Shown piece by piece: positions 44,078 to 53,189 of a DNA stretch of 64,000 nt. The DNA lies in NCBI RefSeq assembly GCF_000381025.1, contig NZ_KB905816.1, positions 434,001 through 498,000 on the forward strand, written 5' to 3'. The notes below the pieces were generated by a model. The model was not told where the DNA came from. It ran no database searches and worked only from the letters and a program-made list of their open reading frames with translations. Position 1 is the stretch's first letter, and each line of letters opens with the position of its first letter. The position numbers were made by a program, and so were the translations under genes. This DNA is from Streptomyces sulphureus DSM 40104. GTDB taxonomy: Bacteria; Actinomycetota; Actinomycetes; Streptomycetales; Streptomycetaceae.

Positions 44078-45016
44078 ATGTCCACTCTCGTACTCGGCAG
44101 TTCCGGCCTCGTCGGCCGTGAGCTCATCACCAAGCTCGCCGGTGCCGGACACCAGGTGGTGGCCTGCGACGTGGCCAAGCCCGTCGGATCACCCTCGCCC
44201 GAGGGCATCACCTACGTGAGCGCCGACATGAGCAGGCTCGACCAGATGGTCGCGCTCCTGCATGAGCACGAGGTCAGCCGCATCGCCTGCTTCTCGTACG
44301 TGATGGGCCCGCTGATGTCGCCCGGCTTCGCCGACTTCCTCGGCGCCCAGCAGGTCAACATCATGGGCGTCACCAACGTCCTGGAGGCGGCCCGCCTCAC
44401 CGGCGTGCGCCGGGTTCTACTCGCCAGCACGGTCGGTACCTACGGCGACCAGAGCCTCTACGGCGACCGCGAGGTGAACGAGGACGACGTGCTGGCACCG
44501 CGCAGCATGTACGGGCGGATGAAGGCGCTCAACGAGGCGGTGGCCGACCGCTATCGGCAGGTGCACGGGCTGGACGTGGTGAAGGTGCGCCCCTCCTCCA
44601 TCCTCGGCTCGGGCAGCACCATCTGGCCCTCGCGGCTCATCGAACGGCTCGCGGTCGGCGAGACCGGATACGCGCCCTACGGCCCCCAGGCCAGGGACAA
44701 CATCGTCGCCGTCGACGACCTGACGACGCTCCTGAGCGGGCTGCTCAACAAGACCGACCTCGGCCACGACACCTATCTCGCCTGCGGACACAACGTATCG
44801 ATGGCCGAACTCGTCACGCTCCTGGGCGAGTTGCTTCCCGAGAGCACCATCGAGTATCCGGCGGACCGCAACCGCGCCCCGACCTATGCCCAGGTCTTCG
44901 ACAACAGCCGAGCCGTCAAGGAGATCGGCTGGGAGCTGAAGTCGGTACGCGAATCGGTGTGCCTGCACATCAACGGGGTGCGTCGAGACGCCGGCCTCGC
45001 TCCGCTCACCTGGTGA
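44078..45016 (+). CDS. NAD(P)-dependent epimerase/dehydratase-like extended SDR
   Basis: 312-residue extended SDR. The N-terminal cofactor motif is LVLGSSGLVGRELI (GxxGxxG), the catalytic serine/threonine region is LLASTVGTYGD and Tyr-x3-Lys is YGRMK. The C-terminal half binds substrate (DNIVAVDDLTTL). CAGGAGACGACG precedes the ATG. In a catabolic setting it may reduce or oxidise a ketone/alcohol of a large substrate rather than a sugar nucleotide; this is inference from neighbours. Confidence 0.88.
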   Translation: MSTLVLGSSGLVGRELITKLAGAGHQVVACDVAKPVGSPSPEGITYVSADMSRLDQMVALLHEHEVSRIACFSYVMGPLMSPGFADFLGAQQVNIMGVTNVLEAARLTGVRRVLLASTVGTYGDQSLYGDREVNEDDVLAPRSMYGRMKALNEAVADRYRQVHGLDVVKVRPSSILGSGSTIWPSRLIERLAVGETGYAPYGPQARDNIVAVDDLTTLLSGLLNKTDLGHDTYLACGHNVSMAELVTLLGELLPESTIEYPADRNRAPTYAQVFDNSRAVKEIGWELKSVRESVCLHINGVRRDAGLAPLTW

Positions 45017-45058
45017 CGGCAGGCGCCAGGACCACTCGACACCGCAGCAGGAGGAAGC

Positions 45059-46267
45059 ATGCCGCAAGCCGCGATCCCGGGGCTTGGCCCGGACCTGACC
45101 GACCCGATGTTCTTCGCCGAGGACCCCCATCCCACCTACGCGCGGCTGCGCGCCGAGGACCCCGTCCACTGGTCCGAGCAGGGGCGGTTCTGGGCGCTCT
45201 CCAAGTACGACGACGTCCGAGCGGCCGGGAAGAACACCAAGCTGTTCTCCTCGACCCGCGGCACTCTCATCTCCGACGCGCACTCCAGGGACACCAACGG
45301 GCCGCACATGGCCGGTGCCACACACCTCATCCGCAGCGACGCACCGACCCACACCGAGCTGCGCAAGCTGATCGCCGGCGCATTCACCCCCAAGGCCGTC
45401 GCGAGGATGCGGGAGAAGGCCCGGCAGATCGTGCGCGACCTCATCGCCGAGATCGACGGCGCGGGGGTCCACAACGCGGTCGAGGCCATCTCCGCGCCCG
45501 CGACCACCTACGTCATCGCAGAGCTCCTCGGCGTCCCCAGGGACAGATGGTCCGACTTCTGGCGGTGGACCAACAGCGCGCTGCTCCAGACGGACGCTCG
45601 AAACGAACCCGAGCACGCCGCCAACATCGCGGAGCTGCTGGACTTCTTCCGCGAACTGTGCGCCCAGCGCCGGAAGGACCCGCAGGACGACGTCGTCTCC
45701 TCGCTGGTGCACGCCGAATTCCGCGGCGAGCCGCTCTCCGAGGTGAACCTGCTGACCTTCTGCAAGCTGCTGCTCGGCGCGGGCACCGAGACGACCCGCG
45801 GACTGATCACCGGCGGGATCCAGCTCCTCTCCGACCATCCGGAACAGCGCGAGCGCCTGGCGTCGGAACCGGAGTTGATGGAGTCGGCAGTGGAGGAGAT
45901 GCTGCGATTGGTCAGCCCCGTCGTCGCCTTCGCCCGTACCGCCACCGCCGAGACCGAGGTCCGCGGACGGCGGATCGCGCGGGGCGACTACGTCGTCCTG
46001 CTGTACCAGAGCGCCAACCGCGACGAGGAGGTCTGGGCCGACCCGGATGCCTTCGACATCACCCGCCCGATCAAGCGCAACCTCGCCTTCGGTTTCGGCC
46101 CGCACATCTGCATCGGTGCGCCACTGGCCCGGATGGAGGCCGCGGTGATCTTCGGTGAACTCCTCGCGGCCTACCCGCACTTCGACGTCGCGGGCCCGCC
46201 GGTCAAGCGCGGCTCCACGCTCGTGTCGATGGTTCTGGACCTGCCGGTGGCCTTCGGGGGACGCTGA
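45059..46267 (+). CDS. Cytochrome P450
   Basis: 402-residue class I bacterial P450. Oxygen-activation helix motif AGTETTRG, ExxR in EEMLRLV, and the haem-thiolate loop AFGFGPHICIGAPLARME. AGGAGGAAGC precedes the ATG. It is 42 bases downstream of the epimerase-like gene and shares its operon. The nearest ferredoxin is at 47627. Likely introduces the first hydroxyl group into the substrate or its side chain. Confidence 0.95.
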   Translation: MPQAAIPGLGPDLTDPMFFAEDPHPTYARLRAEDPVHWSEQGRFWALSKYDDVRAAGKNTKLFSSTRGTLISDAHSRDTNGPHMAGATHLIRSDAPTHTELRKLIAGAFTPKAVARMREKARQIVRDLIAEIDGAGVHNAVEAISAPATTYVIAELLGVPRDRWSDFWRWTNSALLQTDARNEPEHAANIAELLDFFRELCAQRRKDPQDDVVSSLVHAEFRGEPLSEVNLLTFCKLLLGAGTETTRGLITGGIQLLSDHPEQRERLASEPELMESAVEEMLRLVSPVVAFARTATAETEVRGRRIARGDYVVLLYQSANRDEEVWADPDAFDITRPIKRNLAFGFGPHICIGAPLARMEAAVIFGELLAAYPHFDVAGPPVKRGSTLVSMVLDLPVAFGGR

Positions 46268-46812
46268 GCCCGCCGTTGCCGGGCGGGAGTCGTCGGGCGC
46301 AGGGAGCCCGCCCGGGAACCCCGTACTCGGGCCTCCGCTCGCGCCCGTGCGGCGCGGTAACCGCCGGCCATGGTGCGGGGGTTGCTGTGGCTGCTCCGGT
46401 TGCAGCCCGGCCCGCACCCGGTCATCGCCATGGAGCTGCCGAGCCCAAGTCCGGCTGGTCGCGGTGGTTGAGCTCCCGGTGGTGGGTGTCCGCCCAGCCG
46501 ACAAGACCGTTCCCGGTGCAGCTCCGCATTCCTGGTCGTCCGTCCGGTGGCACGACGGTGAACCGTGCCGGGCCCCGCCGTGCTGATCCACGCACACCCG
46601 GCCGGCCCGGCCGCGGGCTCCCACCGTCCTCGCCCTTCGGTGAACGCCATTCACCGAACCGACAAACACTGTAGAACCAACTGGCCGCGGAAGAACGCGG
46701 TACGGAACGAAGTGTGCCTGACCGCCCGGCAGTTCGCAGCCGGTCACCCCGGCACGGCGTCACCGCAGGGCAAGTCCCGCGGTGGTGAAGGCGGTCGAGC
46801 CGCAGGACCCCG
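46268..46812. other. Gene-poor stretch between P450 and TetR genes
   Basis: About 545 bases between the P450 stop and the TetR stop. Reading frames here show neither family similarity nor a consistent third-position GC bias. Short inverted repeats close after the P450 stop (CGCCGTTGCCGGGCGG and GGAGCCCGCCCGGG) may act in termination. It may be a decayed gene; no function can be assigned. Confidence 0.4.
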
Positions 46813-47469
46813 CTAGGGGGTGTCGTCACGCCGTTCCGCGGCCTCATCGACGGTGGCCAACGACCGCACCAGCTCGTCCACGAACTGGTGGACGTCGCCG
46901 AGCTGCTGCCACACACGGCCACCCCCGCGCTCCAGCAGCAGCCGCCCGTGCACCGAGGACCACACCGACATCGCGGCACCCTCCGGCGACTGCGTCACTC
47001 GCAGCCCCGACTCGGCCAGCCGCGCGACGGCGGTTCGCCAGCGCACGGCGAGCGCCTCGGTCTCCTCTCCGTGGTACTCGGCGCCGGTGAACATCACGCG
47101 GAAGCTGGACGGATTGCTCTCGGCGAAGTTGCAGTACGCGTGCGCGAGTGCCGCCAACCGGACGTCGGGCGACTCTGAGACCGATCCTTTCTCCGCACGG
47201 TCCATCTCCTCAAGGAGCTGCTCGAAGAGGGACCGAAAGGCGGCGCGGGAGAGTTCCTCCTTGTCCGCGAAGTGACGGTAGATGGCCGGGGCGGTGATAC
47301 CGGCCTCGCGGGCCACCTCACGCAACGAGAGCGGCATCGGCCGCATCCGCTCCTCGTCGGCTATCAGCCGGAGCATCGCCTCCAGGATCTCGACGCGCAG
47401 CTTCTCGCCCTCGCCCCGTGCGTTGCGGGGTCTGCGCCTGGCGTGCGGCGACTCGGAACTTTCAGCCAT
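46813..47469 (-). CDS. TetR family transcriptional regulator
   Basis: 218-residue regulator. HTH at about residues 46-80 (SLREVAREAGITAPAIYRHFADKEEL), followed by a TetR ligand-binding domain of the WHG type (SVWSSVHGRLLLERG). The ATG at 47469 is chosen as the start closest to the fold. It is divergent from the ferredoxin-P450 operon at 47627. The spacer contains CTAGCTAAGT, shared with the ferredoxin promoter at 54.67 kb next to another TetR gene. Confidence 0.92.
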   Translation of the reverse strand: MAESSESPHARRRPRNARGEGEKLRVEILEAMLRLIADEERMRPMPLSLREVAREAGITAPAIYRHFADKEELSRAAFRSLFEQLLEEMDRAEKGSVSESPDVRLAALAHAYCNFAESNPSSFRVMFTGAEYHGEETEALAVRWRTAVARLAESGLRVTQSPEGAAMSVWSSVHGRLLLERGGGRVWQQLGDVHQFVDELVRSLATVDEAAERRDDTP

Positions 47470-47535
47470 GGCACAAAGACTTCCACAACTCGACGCGGTC
47501 ACGACGCGGCCGTCCATCGAGCACGAAGCGGACCC

Positions 47536-47575
47536 CCTAGCTAAGTGAACGACTGTAAATATACTCTCGTTAACC
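47536..47575. promoter_or_regulatory. Candidate operator between TetR and ferredoxin-P450 operon
   Basis: CTAGCTAAGTGAACGACTGT followed by AAATATACTCTCGTTAAC, an AT-rich island in the divergent spacer. Its CTARCTAAGT core recurs at 54667-54676 upstream of the second ferredoxin. The repeat suggests recognition by the neighbouring, mutually similar TetR proteins. Confidence 0.5.
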
Positions 47576-47626
47576 GAAGCGGCGTGGCACCGCCCACGCC
47601 GACCGTCACTCCTGTCGAGGAGCACC

Positions 47627-47821
47627 ATGCGCATCACAGTCGACGAAGAGAAGTGCTGCGGCGCCGGTCAGTGCGTGCTGACTGCACCCGAAGTCTTCGA
47701 CCAACGCGACGAGGACGGCGTCGTCGTCCTGCTCGACGCCGAACCCGCCGCCGAACGGCAGGACGCGGCACAGGAGGCCGCGGCCGTGTGCCCCGCGGGG
47801 GCGATAGAGACCCGCCCGTGA
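47627..47821 (+). CDS. P450-type ferredoxin (single cluster)
   Basis: 64-residue ferredoxin carrying electrons to cytochrome P450. Cluster ligands are in KCCGAGQC and the final CPAG; the CxxxxxC...CP pattern indicates a [3Fe-4S] or variant [4Fe-4S] cluster. Its sequence is strikingly similar to the second ferredoxin at 54403-54597 (both contain CCGAGQCVL and VFDQRDEDG). It is first in an operon with a P450, a carboxymuconolactone-decarboxylase-like gene and an SDR. Confidence 0.95.
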   Translation: MRITVDEEKCCGAGQCVLTAPEVFDQRDEDGVVVLLDAEPAAERQDAAQEAAAVCPAGAIETRP

Positions 47822-47981
47822 ACGACGCACCGCTGAGCACGGCCGTGGGACCCCGCAGGTATCCGGCCGCACACCCGGAGACCTCCGCAGAACCCGACGA
47901 CACCACCGGGCTCGTCGCCACGCGCGCCCCCCGTCGGCGGACCGCCGCCCACGCATGCCCCTCCCCGACCGAGGAGACACC

Positions 47982-49199
47982 ATGACCATCGGAACCGAAA
48001 ACGTCGAGGCCCCGAGTTTCCCCCTCCAGCGCGGCTGCCCGTTCGCACCCCCCGAAGCGGCGACCGCGTTCCGGGAGGAGGGTGCCCCGCACCGCGTCAC
48101 CATCTGGGACGGCAGCCGGCCGTGGCTGCTCACCCGGCACGACCACATACAGCAAGTCCTCGGCGCACGCGGCACGTTCAGCGCCGACGTCACCGACCCC
48201 GGATTCCCGAACACCTCCGCCGCCCAACCCACGGTCGAGGGCGACATCTTCTTCCGCAAGGACGGCGACGAACACCTGCCGATCCGCCGCATCCTCAACC
48301 CCGACTTCACCGCGAAGCGTTCAGAGGCGCTGCGCCCGCGCATCCGCGAACTCACCGACCAGCTCCTCGGCGAGTTGCTCGCCTCGAAGACCAAGCCCGT
48401 CGACCTCGTCGAGGCGTACGCGCTCGCGCTGCCGACCGTCGTCATCTGCGAGGTCCTCGGCGTCCCCTACGAGGAGAGCCCGGTCATCCACGAGTCCTCC
48501 AAGAAGCTCGTACAACTCGGCCTGCCCACCGAGGAGAAGCTCGCCGCCCACACCGCGATGCACGAGAACCTCAGCCGCAACATGGAGCGCAAGCGCTCCG
48601 CACCCGACGACGGACTCCTCTCCCGCCTCGTCAACACCCACGTCGACGAGAAGGGCGAGCTCGACTTCGAGGACGCCGTCCGGCTCGGCGCCCTCGTCAT
48701 CGGCGCCGGGCACGAGACGACGGCGAACATGATCGGGCTCGGCGTCCTCGCCTTCCTGCGCGACCGGCCGCAGCGCGACCTCCTCCTCTCGGACCCCGAG
48801 CAGTACGCGGCGCCCGCCGTCGAGGAGTTGATGCGCTATTGGAGCATGGTCCAGACCGAACCGCGTCGCGTCTGTGTGGAGGACGTCGAGGTCGGCGGAG
48901 TGACGATCAGGGCCGGCGAGGGGATCATCTGCAACCTGCCCGCCGCCAACAGGGACCCCGAAGTCTTCACCGCACCCGAAGAGTTGGACATCACCCGTAC
49001 CGAACGCCGGCACATGGGCTTCGGGTTCGGCATCCACCAGTGCCTGGGCCAGAACCTCTCCCGCGTCGAGATGCAGGAAGCCTGGCCGAGGCTCTTCCAG
49101 CGCATCCCCACCCTGCAACTCGCCGTCGACGAATCCGCACTCCGCTTCCACACCGAGGCCCTCACCTACGGCCTCGAAGAACTCCCGGTCACCTGGTGA
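47982..49199 (+). CDS. Cytochrome P450
   Basis: 405-residue class I P450. I-helix GAGHETTAN, ExxR in EELMRYW, haem-thiolate loop MGFGFGIHQCLGQNLSRVE. GAGGAGACACC precedes the ATG at 47982. Its stop overlaps the GTG of the following gene (GTGA). The ferredoxin encoded 160 bases upstream is its probable electron donor. Motifs resemble the CYP105/107-like actinobacterial group; the subfamily cannot be fixed here. Confidence 0.95.
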   Translation: MTIGTENVEAPSFPLQRGCPFAPPEAATAFREEGAPHRVTIWDGSRPWLLTRHDHIQQVLGARGTFSADVTDPGFPNTSAAQPTVEGDIFFRKDGDEHLPIRRILNPDFTAKRSEALRPRIRELTDQLLGELLASKTKPVDLVEAYALALPTVVICEVLGVPYEESPVIHESSKKLVQLGLPTEEKLAAHTAMHENLSRNMERKRSAPDDGLLSRLVNTHVDEKGELDFEDAVRLGALVIGAGHETTANMIGLGVLAFLRDRPQRDLLLSDPEQYAAPAVEELMRYWSMVQTEPRRVCVEDVEVGGVTIRAGEGIICNLPAANRDPEVFTAPEELDITRTERRHMGFGFGIHQCLGQNLSRVEMQEAWPRLFQRIPTLQLAVDESALRFHTEALTYGLEELPVTW

Positions 49200-49651
49200 G
49201 GGAGGATCCGAAGACGATCGAGCAGCACCGCAGCGAGGCGGAGCACGGCCGGGCCGTGATGGCGGAGGTGATGCACGCCTCCGTACCGGAGTTCGTCGGC
49301 GAACCCGGCTCGCTCGGCGACCTTGCGGCCAGGCACATCTTCGGCGACGTGTGGGACCGGCCCGGGCTCTCCCGCCGTGAACGGCGCCTGGTCACCCTCG
49401 CGGTCCTCGCCGCCCTCGGCCAGGAGCGGCTCCACGCGCCCCTGCACATCAAGGCGGCGTTGGACAGCGGCGACCTCACCGAGGCCGAGCTGCGGGAGAC
49501 CGCGGTTCAGATCGCCTACTACGCGGGATGGCCACTGGCGACCTCCTTCGAGTGGGCTGTCGACAAGGCCACAGGGCGGACCGGCGGTTACGACGCCGCC
49601 GACCTCACCCGCGAGCCCACCCCCGCCAAGAAGGAGCCCCCTCAGCGATGA
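49196..49651 (+). CDS. Carboxymuconolactone decarboxylase family protein
   Basis: 151-residue helical protein of the CMD/AhpD-like fold. DVWDRPGLSRRERRLVTLAVL and HIKAALDSGDLTEAELRE are hallmark segments; the AhpD-type CxxC is absent, so it is of the decarboxylase branch. Overlaps the P450 stop and, at its own end, the SDR start (ATGA). Possible role in decarboxylation or lactone chemistry of an oxidised intermediate. A homologous domain is fused in the protein at 51900-53189. Confidence 0.91.
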   Translation: MREDPKTIEQHRSEAEHGRAVMAEVMHASVPEFVGEPGSLGDLAARHIFGDVWDRPGLSRRERRLVTLAVLAALGQERLHAPLHIKAALDSGDLTEAELRETAVQIAYYAGWPLATSFEWAVDKATGRTGGYDAADLTREPTPAKKEPPQR

Positions 49652-50451
49652 CGAGACGTCTGCACGACAGAACAGCCGTGGTGGTCGGCGGCGGACAGAC
49701 CGCGGGCGCCACCGTCGGCAACGGGCGAGCCGTCGCCCTCGCCTTCGCGCGCGAGGGCGCCCGCGTCCTCGTCGTCGACCGCGACCTCGCCGCCGCGGAG
49801 GAGACGGTCGGGGCCATCGGCGAGCAGGGCGGCACCGCCAGGGCGCACCGCGCCGACATCACCGTCGAGGAGGACTGCGCCGGCATCCTCGACGCCGCCG
49901 TGGAAGCCTTCGGGGGCGTGGACATCCTCCACAACAACGTCGGCGTGGTCCCCGAGGGCAACACGGAGAACCTCCAACTCGCAGACTGGCGAAGGGGGTT
50001 CGAGATCAATCTCACCGGAATGTGGCTCACCTGCAAGTATGTCCTGCCGCACCTGCGGGAGCGCGGACGCGGCGCCGTCGTCAACATCTCCTCCATGGCC
50101 GGGCTGTTGGCCGGCGGCGACACCATCGCCTACTCCACCTCCAAGGCCGCGGTCCACTCCATGACCCGCAGCCTCGCCCTGGAGTACGCGCCGCACGGAG
50201 TACGGGTGAACGCGATCGCGCCCGGCATGATGGACACCCCCATGGGCGTCGACGCCGTCGCCCGCGCGCGGGGAGCGGACCGGCAGGAGGTGGCGGACAG
50301 GCGCGCCGCCATGGTCCCGATGGGCCACCAGGGCACGGGCGACGACGTCGCAGGCGCCGCCCTCTTCCTCGCCTCCGACGAATCCGCGTTCATCACCGGC
50401 ACCGTCCTGCCCGTCGACGGGGGCTTCACCCTCCGCGCCGGGGCACCGTAG
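49648..50451 (+). CDS. SDR family oxidoreductase with extended glycine motif
   Basis: 267-residue short-chain dehydrogenase. The cofactor loop is longer than usual: GGGQTAGATVGNGRAVA, of the known TGxGQ-x5-GNGRA subgroup. NNVG, Ser in NISSMAG and Tyr-x3-Lys in YSTSK are present. Last gene of the ferredoxin-P450-CMD-SDR operon, followed by a large hairpin. Likely oxidises the alcohol introduced by the P450. Confidence 0.93.
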   Translation: MTRRLHDRTAVVVGGGQTAGATVGNGRAVALAFAREGARVLVVDRDLAAAEETVGAIGEQGGTARAHRADITVEEDCAGILDAAVEAFGGVDILHNNVGVVPEGNTENLQLADWRRGFEINLTGMWLTCKYVLPHLRERGRGAVVNISSMAGLLAGGDTIAYSTSKAAVHSMTRSLALEYAPHGVRVNAIAPGMMDTPMGVDAVARARGADRQEVADRRAAMVPMGHQGTGDDVAGAALFLASDESAFITGTVLPVDGGFTLRAGAP

Positions 50452-50464
50452 AAGCCCCTCGCCC

Positions 50465-50510
50465 CGGCAGTTGTGCCCACAGCCTCGCGAGGCCGTGGGC
50501 ACAACTGCCG
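50465..50510. terminator. Large bidirectional hairpin between convergent SDR and P450 genes
   Basis: CGGCAGTTGTGCCCAC at 50465-50480 pairs perfectly with GTGGGCACAACTGCCG at 50495-50510. The loop contains the further 12-base palindrome GCCTCGCGAGGC (50482-50493), so the whole 46-base element can fold as one long stem with a single A/C mismatch. It lies between two convergent genes. Confidence 0.85.
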
Positions 50511-50646
50511 ATGTCGCGTCGCGCCGGCGACCGGGCACGGTACGAGAAGACCGCAGCGCGGACGATGCCGGGCCCGGCCAAGTCCTGCTCGGCCAGGCCC
50601 GGTTGACCGCCCCGCGTCGCCCACCGTCGGGCCTGGACGTACGCCG

Positions 50647-51858
50647 TCAGCGCCGCAACATGAGCTTCTTCACCGCGTAGTTGGTGCCGAGGCTGTCCAT
50701 CGGCACCTCCTCCGGAGCGACCGCGAGGTGCAGGTTCGGGAAGCGCTCGAAGAGGCGCGGCAGCACCGTCTTCAACTCGGCCCGGGCGACGTTCTGGCCG
50801 AGGCACTGGTGGACGCCGTAGCCGAAGGCGAGGTGGCGGGTCATCTTCCGGTCGAAGTCCGGGGCGTCGGGGGCGTCGAAGGCACGCGGGTCCCGGTTGG
50901 CAGCCGGCATCGCCACCACGACGAGGTCGCCGGCCGCGATCTGCTGGCCGCCGATCTCCACGTCCTCCAACGCAACGCGGCCGAGGCCGAATTGGACGAT
51001 CGTCAGGTAGCGCAGCAGCTCCTCGACCGCCGGCCCGATCTTCTCCGGGTGCTCCTCGAGGTCCCTGCGCTGCTCGGGGTGGGTGAGCAGGGTGAGCGTG
51101 GAGAGGCCGAGCATGCTCGCCGTGGTGTCGTGTCCCGCGAAGAGCAACAGGACACCCATGCCGATCACTTCGTCGTCCTTGAGGAAGGAGCCCTCGTCGT
51201 CGGCGGTGGCGATGAGCTCGGCGAGGATGCCGTCCTGCACGCCGGTGCGGCGCTTCTCCGCGACGAGCCTGGTGATGTAGTCGATCAGCCAGTGCGCGCC
51301 CTTGTCCCGCTCCTCGCGGGAGTTGGCCAGGTCCATCATCTGCTCGGTCGCGGAGTGGAAGCCGTCGCGGTCGGCGTAGGGGACGCCGAGCAGCTCGCAG
51401 ATGACCAGGCACGGGATCGGCAGCGACAACGCCTCGACGAAGTCGAAGACCTTCGGGCCCTTCTCGATGGCGTCCAGGTGCTCGTCGACGATCCGGTCGA
51501 GGTAGGGCTGGAGGTTCTTCGCGATGCTCTTCGGCGTGAACCGGCCGGAGAGCAGCCTGCGGTACTGGCTGTGGTCCGGCTCGTCCATCATCACGAACGT
51601 CGGGTTGAACGGGGCGTCGTTCCCCGCCTCGGCCACCTCTCCCTCGGGGGTGTCGTGCCGAGGCCGGCGCGCCGACATCTTCGGGTGCGCGAACACCTCG
51701 CTCCCCTCCTCGAACCGGGAGACGAGCCAGCCCGTGGAACCGTTGGGAAAGCGCACCTTCGTGACGGGGTGTTCCTCGCGCAGGGCGGTGTACTCCTGCG
51801 GCGGGTCGAAGAGCGTCGTACGCTCAACCGGCATCGAGGGCAGGGTGGATGAAGTCAC
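50647..51858 (-). CDS. Cytochrome P450
   Basis: 403-residue class I P450 starting with GTG after TGGAG. I-helix FAGHDTTASM, ExxR in EELLRYL, haem-thiolate loop LAFGYGVHQCLGQNVARAE. It is the last gene of a minus-strand operon that begins with a ferredoxin (54597) and continues with ferredoxin reductase and a fusion protein, so the complete electron-transfer chain is co-encoded. Confidence 0.95.
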   Translation of the reverse strand: MTSSTLPSMPVERTTLFDPPQEYTALREEHPVTKVRFPNGSTGWLVSRFEEGSEVFAHPKMSARRPRHDTPEGEVAEAGNDAPFNPTFVMMDEPDHSQYRRLLSGRFTPKSIAKNLQPYLDRIVDEHLDAIEKGPKVFDFVEALSLPIPCLVICELLGVPYADRDGFHSATEQMMDLANSREERDKGAHWLIDYITRLVAEKRRTGVQDGILAELIATADDEGSFLKDDEVIGMGVLLLFAGHDTTASMLGLSTLTLLTHPEQRRDLEEHPEKIGPAVEELLRYLTIVQFGLGRVALEDVEIGGQQIAAGDLVVVAMPAANRDPRAFDAPDAPDFDRKMTRHLAFGYGVHQCLGQNVARAELKTVLPRLFERFPNLHLAVAPEEVPMDSLGTNYAVKKLMLRR

Positions 51859-51899
51859 TGTTCGCTCCAGACTTACGTGTGTGGGGGACGGCGAGAGGT

Positions 51900-53189
51900 T
51901 CAGCGGACACGGGCCGCGAGCGCCTCGGAGACGCCGGTGTGCACGGCCGTGGCATTGCCCCAGCCGACGTAGAGGGCCAACTGCAAGACGGCCTCGCGAA
52001 GTTGGACTATGTCGAGCTCCTCCCCCGCGAGCGCTCCCTCGACCTGGACGCGGATCAGGTCGGAGCGGCCGAGCGCCGCGGTGGCACCGAGGACGAGCAG
52101 CCTTCGATCGCGCACGGAGAGTCCGGGGCGTGCCCAGACGTCGGCGAAGAGGTGCTGAACGGTCTCGTCGAGGTACGGGTCACCGGTCGGCCGGGCCGGC
52201 ATCTGCTCGCTGAAGCCGGCGCCGTAGACCCGGTCCATCATCTCCAGGCCCTTGCGGTGCCGCTCGCTCGCGGCCTCGTCCTCGGCCGCGGGCTCCGCGG
52301 CCCGGGAGGCGTCCGGCCCGGTGGACGGCGCCTCCGGGCCCGCCTCGTCGACGAGCCCGATGGTGCCGCGTACATGCCTGCGCGCAATCTGCACGAGGGG
52401 AACGGGCACGTCGAGGCTCCCCGCCAGGTCCAGAGCGGCGTCGAGGTCCTTTGCCATCAACGGCTCGACCTGGCCGGCGAGTTGCTCCGAGAGGAGGCCG
52501 TCTTCCCCCCGAAACTTGAGGAGTTGAAGCAGAGTGCGTCCGTCCGGGTCGGCGGACTCGATCACCTCGACGAGCTCCCGCGGCTCGACCCCGGCAGCCG
52601 CAGCGAGCGCCGCGGCCTCGGAGACGGCCCGCCACCCGCCGTAGGTGACCACGTTCCGCGCGATCTTGGTGACCATCCCGGCTCCGACCGGACCGCAGTG
52701 GACCACGGTCTTGGCCCAGTCGTCGAGTACAGGCCGGGCCGCCCGCACGGTGGCCTCCACCCCTCCGACGATCGCGACCATGCCGTGCTCAGCGGCCTGG
52801 TCGCCCGGCGTGACGCCGCAGTCGAGGAAGCCGACGCCCCGCTCCTCGCAGGCCGCAGCGAGCTCGTGCACGACGGGCAGTTCGACCGTGGAGAGGAGCA
52901 CGACGGTCGCGCCGGGACGTGCCGCACCCAGCAGCCCCTTCTCCCCTAGGACCACCTCGCGAGCCTGCGCCCCGGTGACCACGGCGACCATCACCACGTC
53001 GCTCACCTCGGCGACGGCGGCCGGCGAGGCCAACGGCCGGGGTATGCCGAGCAGTTCGTCGGCGGCGTCGGCCCGCACGTCGTACACCTGCGGCGCCCGA
53101 CCGCTCCGCGCGAGGCTGACGGCGACGCCACCACCGATCATTCCGAGCCCGACGACCCCGGCCCGCAGCCCGTCCGCTCCGGCACCCAT
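51900..53189 (-). CDS. Fusion of 3-hydroxyisobutyrate-dehydrogenase-like and carboxymuconolactone-decarboxylase-like domains
   Basis: 429-residue protein of two domains. Residues about 10-285 are a beta-hydroxyacid dehydrogenase with GVVGLGMIGGGVA for NAD binding, LLSTVELPVVHELA, DCGVTPGD and the lysine segment GMVTKIARN. A flexible Ala/Glu/Pro-rich linker follows (about 295-315). Residues about 330-429 are a CMD domain (FADVWARPGLSVRDRRLLVLGA) homologous to the separate protein at 49196. TAATG overlap with the upstream reductase gene. The fusion implies sequential oxidation and decarboxylation/rearrangement of one intermediate. Confidence 0.9.
   Translation of the reverse strand: MGAGADGLRAGVVGLGMIGGGVAVSLARSGRAPQVYDVRADAADELLGIPRPLASPAAVAEVSDVVMVAVVTGAQAREVVLGEKGLLGAARPGATVVLLSTVELPVVHELAAACEERGVGFLDCGVTPGDQAAEHGMVAIVGGVEATVRAARPVLDDWAKTVVHCGPVGAGMVTKIARNVVTYGGWRAVSEAAALAAAAGVEPRELVEVIESADPDGRTLLQLLKFRGEDGLLSEQLAGQVEPLMAKDLDAALDLAGSLDVPVPLVQIARRHVRGTIGLVDEAGPEAPSTGPDASRAAEPAAEDEAASERHRKGLEMMDRVYGAGFSEQMPARPTGDPYLDETVQHLFADVWARPGLSVRDRRLLVLGATAALGRSDLIRVQVEGALAGEELDIVQLREAVLQLALYVGWGNATAVHTGVSEALAARVR

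Noticed and set aside
47818..47985. 55-codon frame between the ferredoxin and P450, GTG overlapping the ferredoxin stop
   Set aside because: The overlap is attractive, but the sequence is low-complexity Ala/Pro/Arg/Thr without recognisable features and it runs into the P450 start region; probably spacer.
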